A DNA stretch of 19,960 nt from DATKMP01 sp035541775 (GCA_035541775.1 DATKMP010000133.1:1-19960), one strand, 5' to 3'; shown: positions 7,587 to 15,296, counted from the stretch's first letter. The notes: generated from the letters alone by a model not told the origin. Numbers and translations: made by a program.

Positions 7587-8664
7587 TCATCTGCTTGCGG
7601 CGCAGATAGTCCACAATTTCTTTCACATCTTGCGAACGATCTTTTTTGCAAATCAACACTGCATCGTCTGTCGTGACAACGATCAAATCATCCACCCCGA
7701 TGAGTCCCACAGCACGACCGCCTGCATCGACGTACGTATTTGTTGCGTCTTTTGCAATCACGGTTCCGCGAAATGCATTACCATCGGCATCTGCCGGCGT
7801 CAATCGCACAACTTCATCCCAAGAACCAACATCGCTCCATCCGAAATCGCCTTTTGCCACAAACACGTTCTCTGCTTTTTCCATCACACCGTAATCGATA
7901 GAGACGCCGCGAATAACACCATACACATGGTCCAGCGTCGCTTGATATTTATCTGTCCCGAGAACCGGCAATAACTTTGTTAACTGTGTATGGACTTCCG
8001 GAAGATGCTGTTCGATTTCTTTGAGCACAACGCGCGCTTTCCAGATAAACATGCCGCTGTTCCAGACAAAATCGCCGCTGTCGATAAATTTATGCGCGGT
8101 TTCTAAATTCGGCTTTTCTGCAAACGTTTTTACGCGATAAACTCCTTCGCGATAGTATGGATTTTGATTCGGTGAATCGTCATACTGGATGTACCCGTAA
8201 CCGGTTTCAGGATGCGTCGGTTGAATGCCAATCGTAACTAATGCGTCATGCGTTGTGGCAACGTCGATACTCATGCGAAGCACGCGTAAAAACTCTTCCG
8301 GTTTTCGAATAAGATGGTCTGCCGGCAGCACGACCATAATCGCTTCCGGATCGCGATGGGCAATCCACTGCGCAGCGAGTGCAATGCACGGCGCCGTGTT
8401 TCTCCCCACCGGCTCCACTAAAATATTTTCGCTCGGCAATTGAGGAAGCTGTTGTTGAATGATGTGTTGTTGGAGCTTATTGGTGACAACCAACGTTTGT
8501 TCAGACGGCACTAATGGTTGAATACGCGCAACAGTATTGTAGATCATCGACCCTGAACCGACAATTTCCAATACTTGCTTTGGAGATTTTTCTCTGCTGC
8601 GTGGCCAAAACCTCGTACCGGATCCTCCCGCCATAATGACGGCATAAATTTTTTGTGTACTCAT
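7573..8664 (-). CDS. manC: Mannose-1-phosphate guanylyltransferase (GDP)
   Basis: This enzyme forms GDP-mannose from GTP and mannose-1-phosphate, a donor for surface glycans. The 363-residue product starts MSTQKIYAVIMAGGSGTRFW; the nucleotide-binding signature GGSGTRFWPRSR-x-KSPKQ is at 13-30, followed by EPVGRNTAPCIALAA, FAEKP, FVWNSGMFIWKA and SIDYGVMEKA, all typical of the family. It lacks the C-terminal cupin isomerase domain of the longer bifunctional ManC/AlgA proteins, so it should be a single-function transferase. The frame stays open to 8787, but those codons only shadow the upstream gene, whose stop lies 4 bases before this ATG. The symbol is by family; rfbM would be an equivalent name. 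Confidence 0.9.
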   Translation of the reverse strand: MSTQKIYAVIMAGGSGTRFWPRSREKSPKQVLEIVGSGSMIYNTVARIQPLVPSEQTLVVTNKLQQHIIQQQLPQLPSENILVEPVGRNTAPCIALAAQWIAHRDPEAIMVVLPADHLIRKPEEFLRVLRMSIDVATTHDALVTIGIQPTHPETGYGYIQYDDSPNQNPYYREGVYRVKTFAEKPNLETAHKFIDSGDFVWNSGMFIWKARVVLKEIEQHLPEVHTQLTKLLPVLGTDKYQATLDHVYGVIRGVSIDYGVMEKAENVFVAKGDFGWSDVGSWDEVVRLTPADADGNAFRGTVIAKDATNTYVDAGGRAVGLIGVDDLIVVTTDDAVLICKKDRSQDVKEIVDYLRRKQMNELL

Positions 8665-8668
8665 GTGT

Positions 8669-9478
8669 TCACTCAAACATCGTTTTGAAATCGTGAAGAA
8701 TTTCGATGGCACCATCCAAAATACCGGACCGATTTTCCGGCTCTGCTTGTTCCCATTGAGCAAACGGTCCCTGAATGTTGGAAACAATATTCATGACACG
8801 AATATCATCGATCAAATCGCCCGAAACAACAAAATCTAAAAACTCCTGCAGCGGCTGGCAAAATGACCGGCAGTCTTCCGGTGTGTTTGCATCGGCAAGC
8901 ATCGCGTTACATTCAGCAATAAGAGCATCCACCGACTTTAACCGACTTTCTGCGCCGCTTTGTATTGCTTGCAATACCTGATCCAGCGACTCAGAAAACT
9001 TTTTTACTTGAGAAAATTCTGTCGATCCAGCCGGCGGTGGCGCCGGCAGCTCTTGGGCAGTATTACTAAAAGAGGTAAAGTCGCCCCAGATGGAATCGGT
9101 TGCTGGCGGTTCGGCAACAGGAGGTATCGTTGTTTGTTCTTGAGATGGAGGAGTAAATTCAAACGAAGGCGGAAGTGTCGGTGCAATACTTTCGCCGACC
9201 GCTTTTCGATAGAACGAAAAAACTAATTCGTCTTCTTCCGGCGTCGAATCGTACTTCTCTGCATTACGTTCGACCCGTTCTGCCATCCACATTAAACTCA
9301 TGGCAAACTCAGAATAATTTTTGACCGTGTAAAGCCGGCGAAGTTCTTCTTGAAGATTGTCGGTCGATGAAAGACGTTCTCGAATTTTATCGAGCGTCGT
9401 TTGATGCTCGTACGAACTCAATTCCCATTTGGGAAGCCGATGGAGCATGGTGCTCAGAAACTCCTGTGATCGTGTCAT
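8669..9478 (-). CDS. Hypothetical protein, helical with proline-rich linker
   Basis: I do not recognise a family. The 269 residues fall in three parts: an N-terminal, probably alpha-helical region (1-95, charged, with WMAERVERNAEKY), a low-complexity linker of about 95-150 rich in Pro, Thr, Ser and Gln, and a C-terminal helical region from about 153 to the end containing three cysteines. There is no signal peptide or membrane segment, so it should be cytosolic. Its ATG overlaps the alr stop (ATGA) and its stop is 4 bases before manC, so it is translated inside the alr-manC-rlpA run. That placement suggests a link to envelope or glycan synthesis, but this is only guilt by association. Confidence 0.8.
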   Translation of the reverse strand: MTRSQEFLSTMLHRLPKWELSSYEHQTTLDKIRERLSSTDNLQEELRRLYTVKNYSEFAMSLMWMAERVERNAEKYDSTPEEDELVFSFYRKAVGESIAPTLPPSFEFTPPSQEQTTIPPVAEPPATDSIWGDFTSFSNTAQELPAPPPAGSTEFSQVKKFSESLDQVLQAIQSGAESRLKSVDALIAECNAMLADANTPEDCRSFCQPLQEFLDFVVSGDLIDDIRVMNIVSNIQGPFAQWEQAEPENRSGILDGAIEILHDFKTMFE

Positions 9479-10665
9479 AGTCCCTTATAGATTCGTGGAA
9501 CACGCGCTGAGATTGCACAACAAATTTCATACGGTATGGTACCAAGGATATCGGCAAGATGCAATGCGGTAATTGCCATATTCCCTTGTTTGCCCAAAAT
9601 CACGACTTCATCGCCGACACGAATATCGGCATCGCCCACGTTTGCCATCATCTGATCCATACAAATCGAACCGACAACCGGATACGCATTGCCACCGATA
9701 AGCACTCGTGTTCTATTCGTCAAGAGGCGAAAATAGCCGTCGGCATATCCAATCGGAATATTGGCAATTGTCGTGGGCTGCTGCGCAATGAACCGGCGTC
9801 CATAACTGACACTGTCGCCTGCGTGAATCCGTTTCACCATCGCAACGCGGGACTTCACCGTCATTGCCGGTTTAAGCGGAATACTTTCCGTTGTTTCATG
9901 AGACGGATAATATCCGTACATCATCACACCCGGGCGCACCATCGAAAAATATGTTTCTGGTAAATCAAGAATTGTCGCGCTGTTCGCACAATGAATCAGT
10001 TCCGGTTCGATGCCATGCTGAAAAAGAATTTCTAACGCTCGGTGAAAATCCGACAATTGTTTTTTTGCAAAGGTTTTATCGGTTTCGTCGGCAGTAGCAA
10101 AATGCGTAAAGACGCCTTTGATTTCAAGCCGCGATTGCTTCGATAGAATTTTTAAAAATTCCGGCAGTGTTTCCACGGTCACACCCAATCGACTCATTCC
10201 GGTATCGATTTTTAAATGGACCGGTATCATTTGTTTTCTTCGCTGCGCCGAAGTATTCAACCATTTTATTTCGTTGACTGTCGATATCGTCGGTTCGATA
10301 TGATAATCGAAAAATAATTCGACCTGTCGTTTCGAAGGAAGAGCAAACGCATGGATCGGCGCCTTCACTCCTGCTTCGCGAATTTGTAAGCCTTCTTCAG
10401 GAAATGCGACACCGAGGTAATCAGCGATGCTGTGTTGAATCACAAAATTCGAGACTTGTTGAATTCCATGACCGTACGCGTTGGCTTTGACAACCGCGAG
10501 AATTTTCACGCCTCTGCCGATGCGCTTTCGAACGCCGCGTAAGTTGAAGGCAATTGCGTTGAGATCGATTTCTGCAAACGTCGATTGCGTCAGTTGCTGC
10601 ACAGATGATAATGTTTTGGAAGATGTTGCGTTCAAAACTCTTGGCAAGGATATTTTGCCTCGCAC
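9475..10665 (-). CDS. alr: Alanine racemase
   Basis: Alr is the PLP enzyme interconverting L- and D-alanine, supplying D-Ala for peptidoglycan. The PLP lysine is Lys60 in AVVKANAYGHG; the opposing catalytic tyrosine is Tyr288 in SVSYGRRF, followed by NIPIGYADGYFR and GSICMDQMM, all standard Alr signatures. With the GTG start at 10665 the product has 396 residues and about 28 residues before the conserved FAEIDLNAI. That is longer than usual, and a GTG at 10602 would give 375 residues; neither has a clear ribosome-binding site. It follows the atpC terminator by about 25 bases and begins the minus-strand run toward rlpA. Confidence 0.95.
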   Translation of the reverse strand: MRGKISLPRVLNATSSKTLSSVQQLTQSTFAEIDLNAIAFNLRGVRKRIGRGVKILAVVKANAYGHGIQQVSNFVIQHSIADYLGVAFPEEGLQIREAGVKAPIHAFALPSKRQVELFFDYHIEPTISTVNEIKWLNTSAQRRKQMIPVHLKIDTGMSRLGVTVETLPEFLKILSKQSRLEIKGVFTHFATADETDKTFAKKQLSDFHRALEILFQHGIEPELIHCANSATILDLPETYFSMVRPGVMMYGYYPSHETTESIPLKPAMTVKSRVAMVKRIHAGDSVSYGRRFIAQQPTTIANIPIGYADGYFRLLTNRTRVLIGGNAYPVVGSICMDQMMANVGDADIRVGDEVVILGKQGNMAITALHLADILGTIPYEICCAISARVPRIYKGL

Positions 10666-10689
10666 GTTGACATTAAAAGACTATAGAAT

Positions 10690-10718
10690 GAAAACAAAGC
10701 CCGCCCAAAAGCGGGCTT
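10690..10718 (-). terminator. Rho-independent terminator after atpC
   Basis: The arms AAGCCCGC (10697-10704) and GCGGGCTT (10711-10718) form a perfect GC-rich 8-base-pair stem with a 6-base loop, read on the minus strand just after the atpC stop and followed by TTTGTTTTC. It ends the atpDC transcript. Confidence 0.88.
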
Positions 10719-10723
10719 CGCGA

Positions 10724-11134
10724 TTATTTTACTGCTGCAATGTGTAATCGGTTTTGTGCACGCTGCAATGCCAATGTTGCACGCGCAGGATCGAGTGTTG
10801 CTTCTTTTTCTTCAAGACGTTTTTTGGCTCGTTCACGCGCCGACTTTGCGCGTTCAATATCGATTTCATCGGCACGTTCCGCAGTCTCGGCCAGCAGCAC
10901 AGCAGAATTGTCATGCACTTCCACAAAACCGCCGGAAGTTGCAAAATGAAATTCGTTCCCAGAACCGTCGGTCAGCTTCACTTCACCGACGTTAAGGGAA
11001 GAAAGCAATGCTGCGTGGTTTTTCAGTACTTGAAAACCGCCGACGACACCCGGCACACTGATGCTGACCACCTCGCCTTTAAAAACAATACGGCGCGGCG
11101 TAATGATTTCGAGATAAAATGATTTTTCCGCCAT
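10724..11134 (-). CDS. atpC: F-type ATP synthase epsilon subunit
   Basis: Epsilon is part of the central stalk and regulates ATP hydrolysis. The 136 residues begin MAEKSFYLEIITPRRIVFKGEV, with the N-terminal beta-sandwich containing PGVVGGFQVLKNHAALLSSL and ending around FVEVHDNSAVLLAETAERADEID. The C-terminal helical hairpin (about 92-136) is Arg/Lys/Glu/Ala-rich and of full length, so regulation by epsilon's C-terminus is possible. The start lies 2 bases after the atpD stop. The pair forms a separate atpD-atpC unit; no atpA, atpG or Fo genes are near. Confidence 0.95.
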   Translation of the reverse strand: MAEKSFYLEIITPRRIVFKGEVVSISVPGVVGGFQVLKNHAALLSSLNVGEVKLTDGSGNEFHFATSGGFVEVHDNSAVLLAETAERADEIDIERAKSARERAKKRLEEKEATLDPARATLALQRAQNRLHIAAVK

Positions 11135-11136
11135 AA

Positions 11137-12543
11137 TTATGCTTGAAGTTTTTTCGCTTTCTCAACTGCTTCTTCAATGGTTCCCACCATCGAGAATGCA
11201 TTTTCCGGCAAGTCGTCGTACTGGCCTTCGACAATGCCTTTGAAACCGCGAATGGTATCTTCGACTTTCACATACCGGCCTTCTTGGCCTGTGAACTGTT
11301 CCGCCACAAAGAACGGCTGCGACAAAAATCGTTCGATCTTTCGTGCGCGTGTTACCGTCAATTTATCGTCGTCGGATAATTCATCCATTCCAAGAATACT
11401 GATAATGTCTTGTAAATCTTTGTACGTTTGTAAAATTTCTTTCACACGGCGCGCAACATTGTAATGTTCTTCCCCGACCACCAGCGGATCAAGAATACGC
11501 GAAGTCGAATCTAATGGATCGACGGCTGGATAAATTCCCTTTTCCACAATCTGGCGGCTCAACACCGTTGTTGCATCGAGGTGCGAGAATGTCGTCGCAG
11601 GCGCGGGATCAGTTAAGTCATCAGCAGGAACATAAATTGCCTGCACTGAAGTGATCGATCCTTTTTTCGTCGAAGTGATACGTTCCTGCAACTCGCCCAT
11701 TTCGGTGGACAACGTCGGTTGGTAACCGACTGCCGACGGCATGCGTCCAAGCAATGCAGAAACTTCAGAACCTGCTTGCACAAAACGGAAAATGTTATCG
11801 ACGAACAACAGAACGTCTTTTCCTTCATCATCGCGGAAATATTCTGCCATCGTTAGCGCTGTCAATGCAACGCGCTGGCGTGCACCCGGCGGTTCATTCA
11901 TCTGTCCGAACACCAATGCTGTTTTCGGCAGCACGCCGGATTCTTTCATTTCCAACCACAAGTCATTGCCTTCACGCGTGCGTTCCCCGACACCGGCAAA
12001 TACCGAATATCCGCCATGATGCTTGGCGATGTTATGAATCAATTCTTGAATGATAACCGTTTTACCGACACCGGCGCCGCCGAACAAACCGGTCTTGCCG
12101 CCTTTGGTGTACGGTTCAAGCAAATCAACAACCTTGATTCCGGTTTCGAACATTTCTTTCTTCGTCGCAAGATCATCAAACTTCGGTGCAGAACGATGGA
12201 TGGGATATGTTTTTTTAGATTTTATTTCCGGTAATCCATCAATACCATGCCCTGTAACATTGATAAGGCGTCCCAGAACATCCGGCCCAACAGGCACGCT
12301 GATCGATGCTTCGGTATCGATCGCCTTCATGCCTCTCGTCAAACCGTCGGTGGAATCCATCGCCACGGTACGAACCCGATCTTCGCCAAGTTGCTGTTGC
12401 ACTTCACAAATCAATTCTTCATCTGCACCTTCCGCATTTTTTCTGGGGATGCGAACGGCATGCATAATCTCCGGCAATTTTCCGCCGGAAAAATCAATAT
12501 CTACTACAGGTCCAATAATCTGGACGATTGTTCCTTCGTTCAT
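11137..12543 (-). CDS. atpD: F-type ATP synthase beta subunit
   Basis: The catalytic subunit of F1. The 468 residues are of normal length and start MNEGTIVQIIGPVVDIDF. The Walker A loop GGAGVGKT is at 155-162, with the catalytic glutamate region GERTREG at 186-192; VLLFVDNIFRF (Walker B) and GSEVSALLGRMPSAVGYQPTL follow. The frame stays open to 12612, but homology and AAAGG a few bases upstream fix the start at 12543. A promoter candidate lies at 12584-12612. It is followed directly by atpC and then the strong terminator. Separation of atpDC from the remaining ATP synthase genes is known in Chlorobi and relatives, which supports the taxonomic guess. Confidence 0.98.
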   Translation of the reverse strand: MNEGTIVQIIGPVVDIDFSGGKLPEIMHAVRIPRKNAEGADEELICEVQQQLGEDRVRTVAMDSTDGLTRGMKAIDTEASISVPVGPDVLGRLINVTGHGIDGLPEIKSKKTYPIHRSAPKFDDLATKKEMFETGIKVVDLLEPYTKGGKTGLFGGAGVGKTVIIQELIHNIAKHHGGYSVFAGVGERTREGNDLWLEMKESGVLPKTALVFGQMNEPPGARQRVALTALTMAEYFRDDEGKDVLLFVDNIFRFVQAGSEVSALLGRMPSAVGYQPTLSTEMGELQERITSTKKGSITSVQAIYVPADDLTDPAPATTFSHLDATTVLSRQIVEKGIYPAVDPLDSTSRILDPLVVGEEHYNVARRVKEILQTYKDLQDIISILGMDELSDDDKLTVTRARKIERFLSQPFFVAEQFTGQEGRYVKVEDTIRGFKGIVEGQYDDLPENAFSMVGTIEEAVEKAKKLQA

Positions 12544-12583
12544 AAATACCTTTCGAGACTTAATACTTCTTCCATATCTATAT

Positions 12584-12612
12584 AAAGTATGAAAAGAAGC
12601 CGCGACAATCAA
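12584..12612 (-). promoter_or_regulatory. Candidate atpD promoter
   Basis: On the minus strand TTGATT (12612-12607) and TACTTT (12589-12584) are separated by 17 bases, that is TTG-N20-TAnTTT. It lies between the mntP stop and the atpD start and would give a leader of about 33 bases. Confidence 0.4.
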
Positions 12613-12621
12613 TATTATTTT

Positions 12622-13182
12622 TCAATGAAAAATATGCGATACCACAATTTGGCCGCCAATGAAAATCAAAAGTATTCCCCCGATAATAGATGCGGTTCTC
12701 CCAATGCGGCCGGAAAGTTTTTGGCCGAGAAGAATTCCCAGAAATGATGTGCCGCCGGTAATGATGCCAATCACCACGGCCGGATACCAGATCGAAATAT
12801 TCAGCAGCGCAAGACTGAATCCCACGGCCAGTGCATCGATGCTCGTGGCAAGAGAAAGTATCACTAATAATATTCCACGGCTTGGATCGCGCCCTTGATG
12901 CAGTGATTCGTTCTTCAATCCGCTTTGAATCATTCTTGCGCCCACCCAAGTAAGCAGGATAAATGCAATCCAATGATTGTATGCCTCCATCCATTGCGCT
13001 ACTTCAGTGCCCGCCAGCCATCCGAGCACCGGCATGAGAAATTGAAACAAGCCGAAGTGAAAAGAAAGGCGAATCATCGACCGCCGTTCTTCCAGTATGC
13101 CCGAGACTCCTGCTCCGATGGATACCGCAAACGCATCCGCTGCAAGCCCGAAGGCGATGATCAGTATCTCGAAAATCGACAT
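12622..13182 (-). CDS. mntP: Manganese efflux pump MntP
   Basis: MntP exports Mn2+ to prevent toxicity. The 186-residue product is almost wholly hydrophobic with about six membrane segments. It shows the internal duplication of the family: FGLAADAFAVSIGAG in the first half and LATSIDALAVGFSLAL in the second, each with the Asp that is important for transport in studied members. It starts MSIFEILIIAFGLAADAF, a typical start. No Shine-Dalgarno is evident. A promoter candidate lies at 13236-13264. I looked for a yybP-ykoY manganese riboswitch in the leader and could not identify one. It is divergent from the plus-strand isomerase-like gene. Confidence 0.93.
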   Translation of the reverse strand: MSIFEILIIAFGLAADAFAVSIGAGVSGILEERRSMIRLSFHFGLFQFLMPVLGWLAGTEVAQWMEAYNHWIAFILLTWVGARMIQSGLKNESLHQGRDPSRGILLVILSLATSIDALAVGFSLALLNISIWYPAVVIGIITGGTSFLGILLGQKLSGRIGRTASIIGGILLIFIGGQIVVSHIFH

Positions 13183-13235
13183 AAAAAAACCACTATAAAA
13201 CGGATAACATCTTTCTGAATATTATGCTCTTAAGG

Positions 13236-13264
13236 AAAATAGAAAAACTTTGAGAGCTATGCAA
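13236..13264 (-). promoter_or_regulatory. Candidate mntP promoter
   Basis: TTGCAT (13264-13259) and TATTTT (13241-13236) on the minus strand are 17 bases apart, the same TTG-N20-TAnTTT layout seen before atpD. The predicted leader is about 47 bases. Confidence 0.4.
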
Positions 13265-13311
13265 AAGCACTGTTGATAAATATTGTTACGCAGCGTTTAA
13301 CGTAAAGCCGA

Positions 13312-13340
13312 TTGAACGCACGATTTACTTTTGATATATT
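13312..13340 (+). promoter_or_regulatory. Promoter of the plus-strand isomerase-like gene
   Basis: TTGAAC (13312-13317) and TATATT (13335-13340) are separated by 17 bases. Transcription from about 13347 would make the upstream GTG/ATG codons at 13343 and 13349 leaderless or untranscribed and leaves a leader of about 59 bases before the ATG at 13406. Confidence 0.5.
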
Positions 13341-13405
13341 AAGTGGCGATGATTTCGATTCAAAGAGAAGCGTTGAAAGAATCGGTTTCGCAAAAGGATA
13401 TTGCA

Positions 13406-14272
13406 ATGAAAAAAAACATTGAATTGATGAATCTCTTTTGGACGACGGCCGGCATTGTTCCGGGAGAAGGAGAAATGAGCCGTTTCGATTTTCGAGATCG
13501 TGTCGAATCCGCTGCGCATGCCGGATTTAAGGGAATCGGTATCTGGCATACCGATCTGGAACACATTCTGCTGCATTACTCGTTGAACGACATGAAATCC
13601 ATTCTTGCCGATTACGGCATCGACTATCTCGAACTCGAGTTCCTGACCGATTGGTTTCTTACCGGCGGCAGAAAAAACGAATCGGATAACCGCAAGCGGA
13701 AACTGTTGCACGCGGCCGAAGCACTGCATGCCAAACACATCAAGGTCGGTGATTTTTACAATGAAACTTGTGCAATACCGCGCCTCGCTGAATCATTTGC
13801 TTCACTATGCAAAGAAGCTGAAGAACATGGCACATCGGTCGGGTTCGAGCTGATGGGCTGCGCCGTCATCAACAATATCAACGATGCAGTAACGATGGTT
13901 AAAACTGCGGGCGCAAAAAACGGCGGCATCATTCTCGATATCTATCAAGTCGCCAATCTCGGCATCACGTACGACGAAATCCGTACTCTTCCGCCGGAGC
14001 ATCTTATCAGCGTGGAACTGAACGACGGTACGCTGCCTTCGAATCCAAATCACGATCCATCCAACAGAACATTCTGCGGCGGCGGCGAATATGACCTCTA
14101 TGGTTTTATCGAGTGCATACAGGCAATGGGCTATGCCGGACCGTGGGCAGTCGAAATAATTTCCAGTTCGCTTTCGAAACTCCCGCTGGATGAAATGAAT
14201 GCCCGGACGTTTTCCACGACGATGGCATCGTTCCGGCAGCAGCCGGTTGGAATACTGCATGATGCTGAATGA
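13406..14272 (+). CDS. Sugar phosphate isomerase/epimerase-like TIM-barrel protein
   Basis: The 288-residue product belongs to the xylose-isomerase-like TIM-barrel (AP endonuclease family 2) superfamily. It shows the expected order: FRDRVESAAHAGFKGIGIW (strand-helix 1), DYGIDYLELEF, a helix then IKVGDFY, GFELMG, GGIILDIYQV, LISVELNDG and GPWAVEIIS. Glu in FEL, Asp in LDIY and Glu in VEI match metal-binding positions of these enzymes; VELND replaces the more common histidine-containing motif. The reaction cannot be named. The ATG at 13406 is preferred because AAAAGGA lies 7 bases upstream and the promoter sits at 13312-13340; the frame itself is open from 13343. The next gene follows after 66 bases on the same strand, so the two likely act together. 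Confidence 0.85.
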   Translation: MKKNIELMNLFWTTAGIVPGEGEMSRFDFRDRVESAAHAGFKGIGIWHTDLEHILLHYSLNDMKSILADYGIDYLELEFLTDWFLTGGRKNESDNRKRKLLHAAEALHAKHIKVGDFYNETCAIPRLAESFASLCKEAEEHGTSVGFELMGCAVINNINDAVTMVKTAGAKNGGIILDIYQVANLGITYDEIRTLPPEHLISVELNDGTLPSNPNHDPSNRTFCGGGEYDLYGFIECIQAMGYAGPWAVEIISSSLSKLPLDEMNARTFSTTMASFRQQPVGILHDAE

Positions 14273-14338
14273 AACGATGAATTTTTTTTACGATATACAA
14301 ACTTGAAATTCCAAGACGTTGGGAGAAAGGACTTTTCT

Positions 14339-14905
14339 ATGATTGATAAACAAACAACAGCGCTGGTCGTCATCGATCTTCAAAAAGGCATTGTCGGTGC
14401 TCCGGCGCTTCCAAATGCATCCGCCGATGTCGTTGCCCATGCCGCAAGTCTCGCGCGCGCATTCCGGAAATTTCAGATGCCGGTTTTTCTTGTGCACGTC
14501 ACTCCCTCACTCGACCGCAAAGATGCGCTTCATCCGATCTGCGACCGCACTATGCCGGTGAACGCCCAGCCCGCACCCGATTGGGCAGAACTCGTTCCGG
14601 AACTGGAAGCCGCCCCGGGCGATTTCATCATCACCAAACGGCAATGGGGCGCCTTTTACGGAACAGAACTCGATTTGCAGCTGCGGCGCCGTTCCATCAA
14701 GACCATTGTGCTCTGCGGCATCTCGACCAACATCGGCGTCGAAAGCACTGCACGGTTTGCGTACGAATACGGCTACCAGCAAATTTTTGTGGAAGATGCC
14801 TGCTCGGCGCGCTCCAAAGAAGAACACGACCATACGATGAAATATAATTTGCCGCGAATGGGCAGAGTCCTATCGACAAAAGACGTACTGGCTGAACTGG
14901 AATAA
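14339..14905 (+). CDS. Isochorismatase-family hydrolase lacking the nucleophilic Cys (YecD-like)
   Basis: The 188-residue product has the isochorismatase fold: ALVVIDLQKGIVG with Asp13, ITKRQWGAFYGTELDLQLRRR with Lys100, and LCGISTNIGVESTARFAYEYGY. In amidase members (nicotinamidase, N-carbamoylsarcosine amidase) the cysteine stands five residues after the cis-peptide region; here that position is Gly133 (STNIGVES). The same Gly is found in YecD-like proteins and in true isochorismatases, so amidase chemistry is unlikely. Cys126 lies earlier in the strand and is not in the nucleophile position. I chose the ATG at 14339 because AAAGGA lies 7-8 bases upstream and the fold begins immediately after; a TTG at 14303 is not needed. 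The substrate is unknown; it is the second gene after the isomerase-like protein. Confidence 0.88.
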   Translation: MIDKQTTALVVIDLQKGIVGAPALPNASADVVAHAASLARAFRKFQMPVFLVHVTPSLDRKDALHPICDRTMPVNAQPAPDWAELVPELEAAPGDFIITKRQWGAFYGTELDLQLRRRSIKTIVLCGISTNIGVESTARFAYEYGYQQIFVEDACSARSKEEHDHTMKYNLPRMGRVLSTKDVLAELE

Positions 14906-15056
14906 TTGTTTTCAGCATATCAAATTTTGTGTGATACGATAAACCGCTTCCACGCAAGGCAACGGTTCAATCCCTTGCAGGGGTTGAATCATTTCTGTTC
15001 GCAAATCTTCAATGTTTTTCTGTTAGAAAAAATCACATTCGATTTTTTTCGACCTT
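14906..15056. other. Start of a 960-base intergenic island, no gene
   Basis: No supportable reading frame. Two hairpins are visible: TTCAATCCC/GGGGTTGAA at 14966-14988 with a 5-base loop, and an AT-rich GAAAAAATC/GATTTTTTTC at 15026-15050. Either could end transcription of the hydrolase gene, but neither has both a GC-rich stem and a clean T run. Confidence 0.4.
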
Positions 15057-15184
15057 AGAAAAATGAGCGTAAAAACAACGAGAATGTGTCGGGGCATTCC
15101 GGCAAACAATACTGTCTGAGCGAACGCAGTGAGCGATTTTATTGTTTGCCAGAGACACATTCGAAGTTGTTAGCTCATTTTTCT
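15057..15184. repeat. Long imperfect palindrome (possible mobile or structured-RNA element)
   Basis: Nested arms pair across 128 bases: AGAAAAATGAGC (15057-15068) with GCTCATTTTTCT (15173-15184), ACAAC (15075-15079) with GTTGT (15166-15170), GAATGTGTC (15082-15090) with GACACATTC (15154-15162), and GGCAAACAAT (15101-15110) with ATTGTTTGCC (15141-15150). The central 30 bases contain GAGCGAACGCAGTGAGCG. About 36 pairs in register exceed what a transcription terminator needs. No reading frame fits it. Confidence 0.75.
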
Positions 15185-15201
15185 ATAGTCTTGAACTTTT
15201 G

Positions 15202-15227
15202 ATTCTTTTCTTTCAAGAGAAAAGAAT
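15202..15227. repeat. Perfect AT-rich hairpin
   Basis: ATTCTTTTCT (15202-15211) and AGAAAAGAAT (15218-15227) form 10 perfect pairs around a 6-base loop. There is no T run on either side to make it a standard terminator. Confidence 0.5.
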
Positions 15228-15276
15228 AAATAAATTACTTTGTTCTCTCAAAGAAAGCGGCGTTCATTCATAATTT

Positions 15277-15296
15277 GGGCGGATGGCCATCCGCCC
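15277..15296. repeat. Perfect 20-base GC-rich palindrome (REP-like)
   Basis: GGGCGGATGGCCATCCGCCC is self-complementary over all 20 bases and is flanked by CTACG on the right. GC-rich palindromes of this layout, with a GTAGGGGCGGA-type edge, occur as dispersed intergenic repeats in many bacteria; here only one copy is seen. Confidence 0.7.

Noticed and set aside
8665..8787. N-terminal extension of the mannose-1-phosphate guanylyltransferase
   Set aside because: It shadows the end of the upstream gene and the family start MxxxxYAVIMAGGSGTR fits 8664.
12544..12612. N-terminal extension of AtpD
   Set aside because: The extra codons cover the promoter and ribosome-binding region; AtpD proteins start near MNEGTIVQIIGPVVD.
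12622..12650. AT-rich hairpin at the end of mntP as terminator
   Set aside because: The stem (ATTTTTC/GAAAAAT) overlaps the end of the coding region, has no GC pairs at its base and no following T run.
13183..13405. yybP-ykoY manganese riboswitch upstream of mntP
   Set aside because: I could not place its conserved loops in the leader; only a promoter candidate is visible. A covariance-model search (Rfam yybP-ykoY) would settle it.
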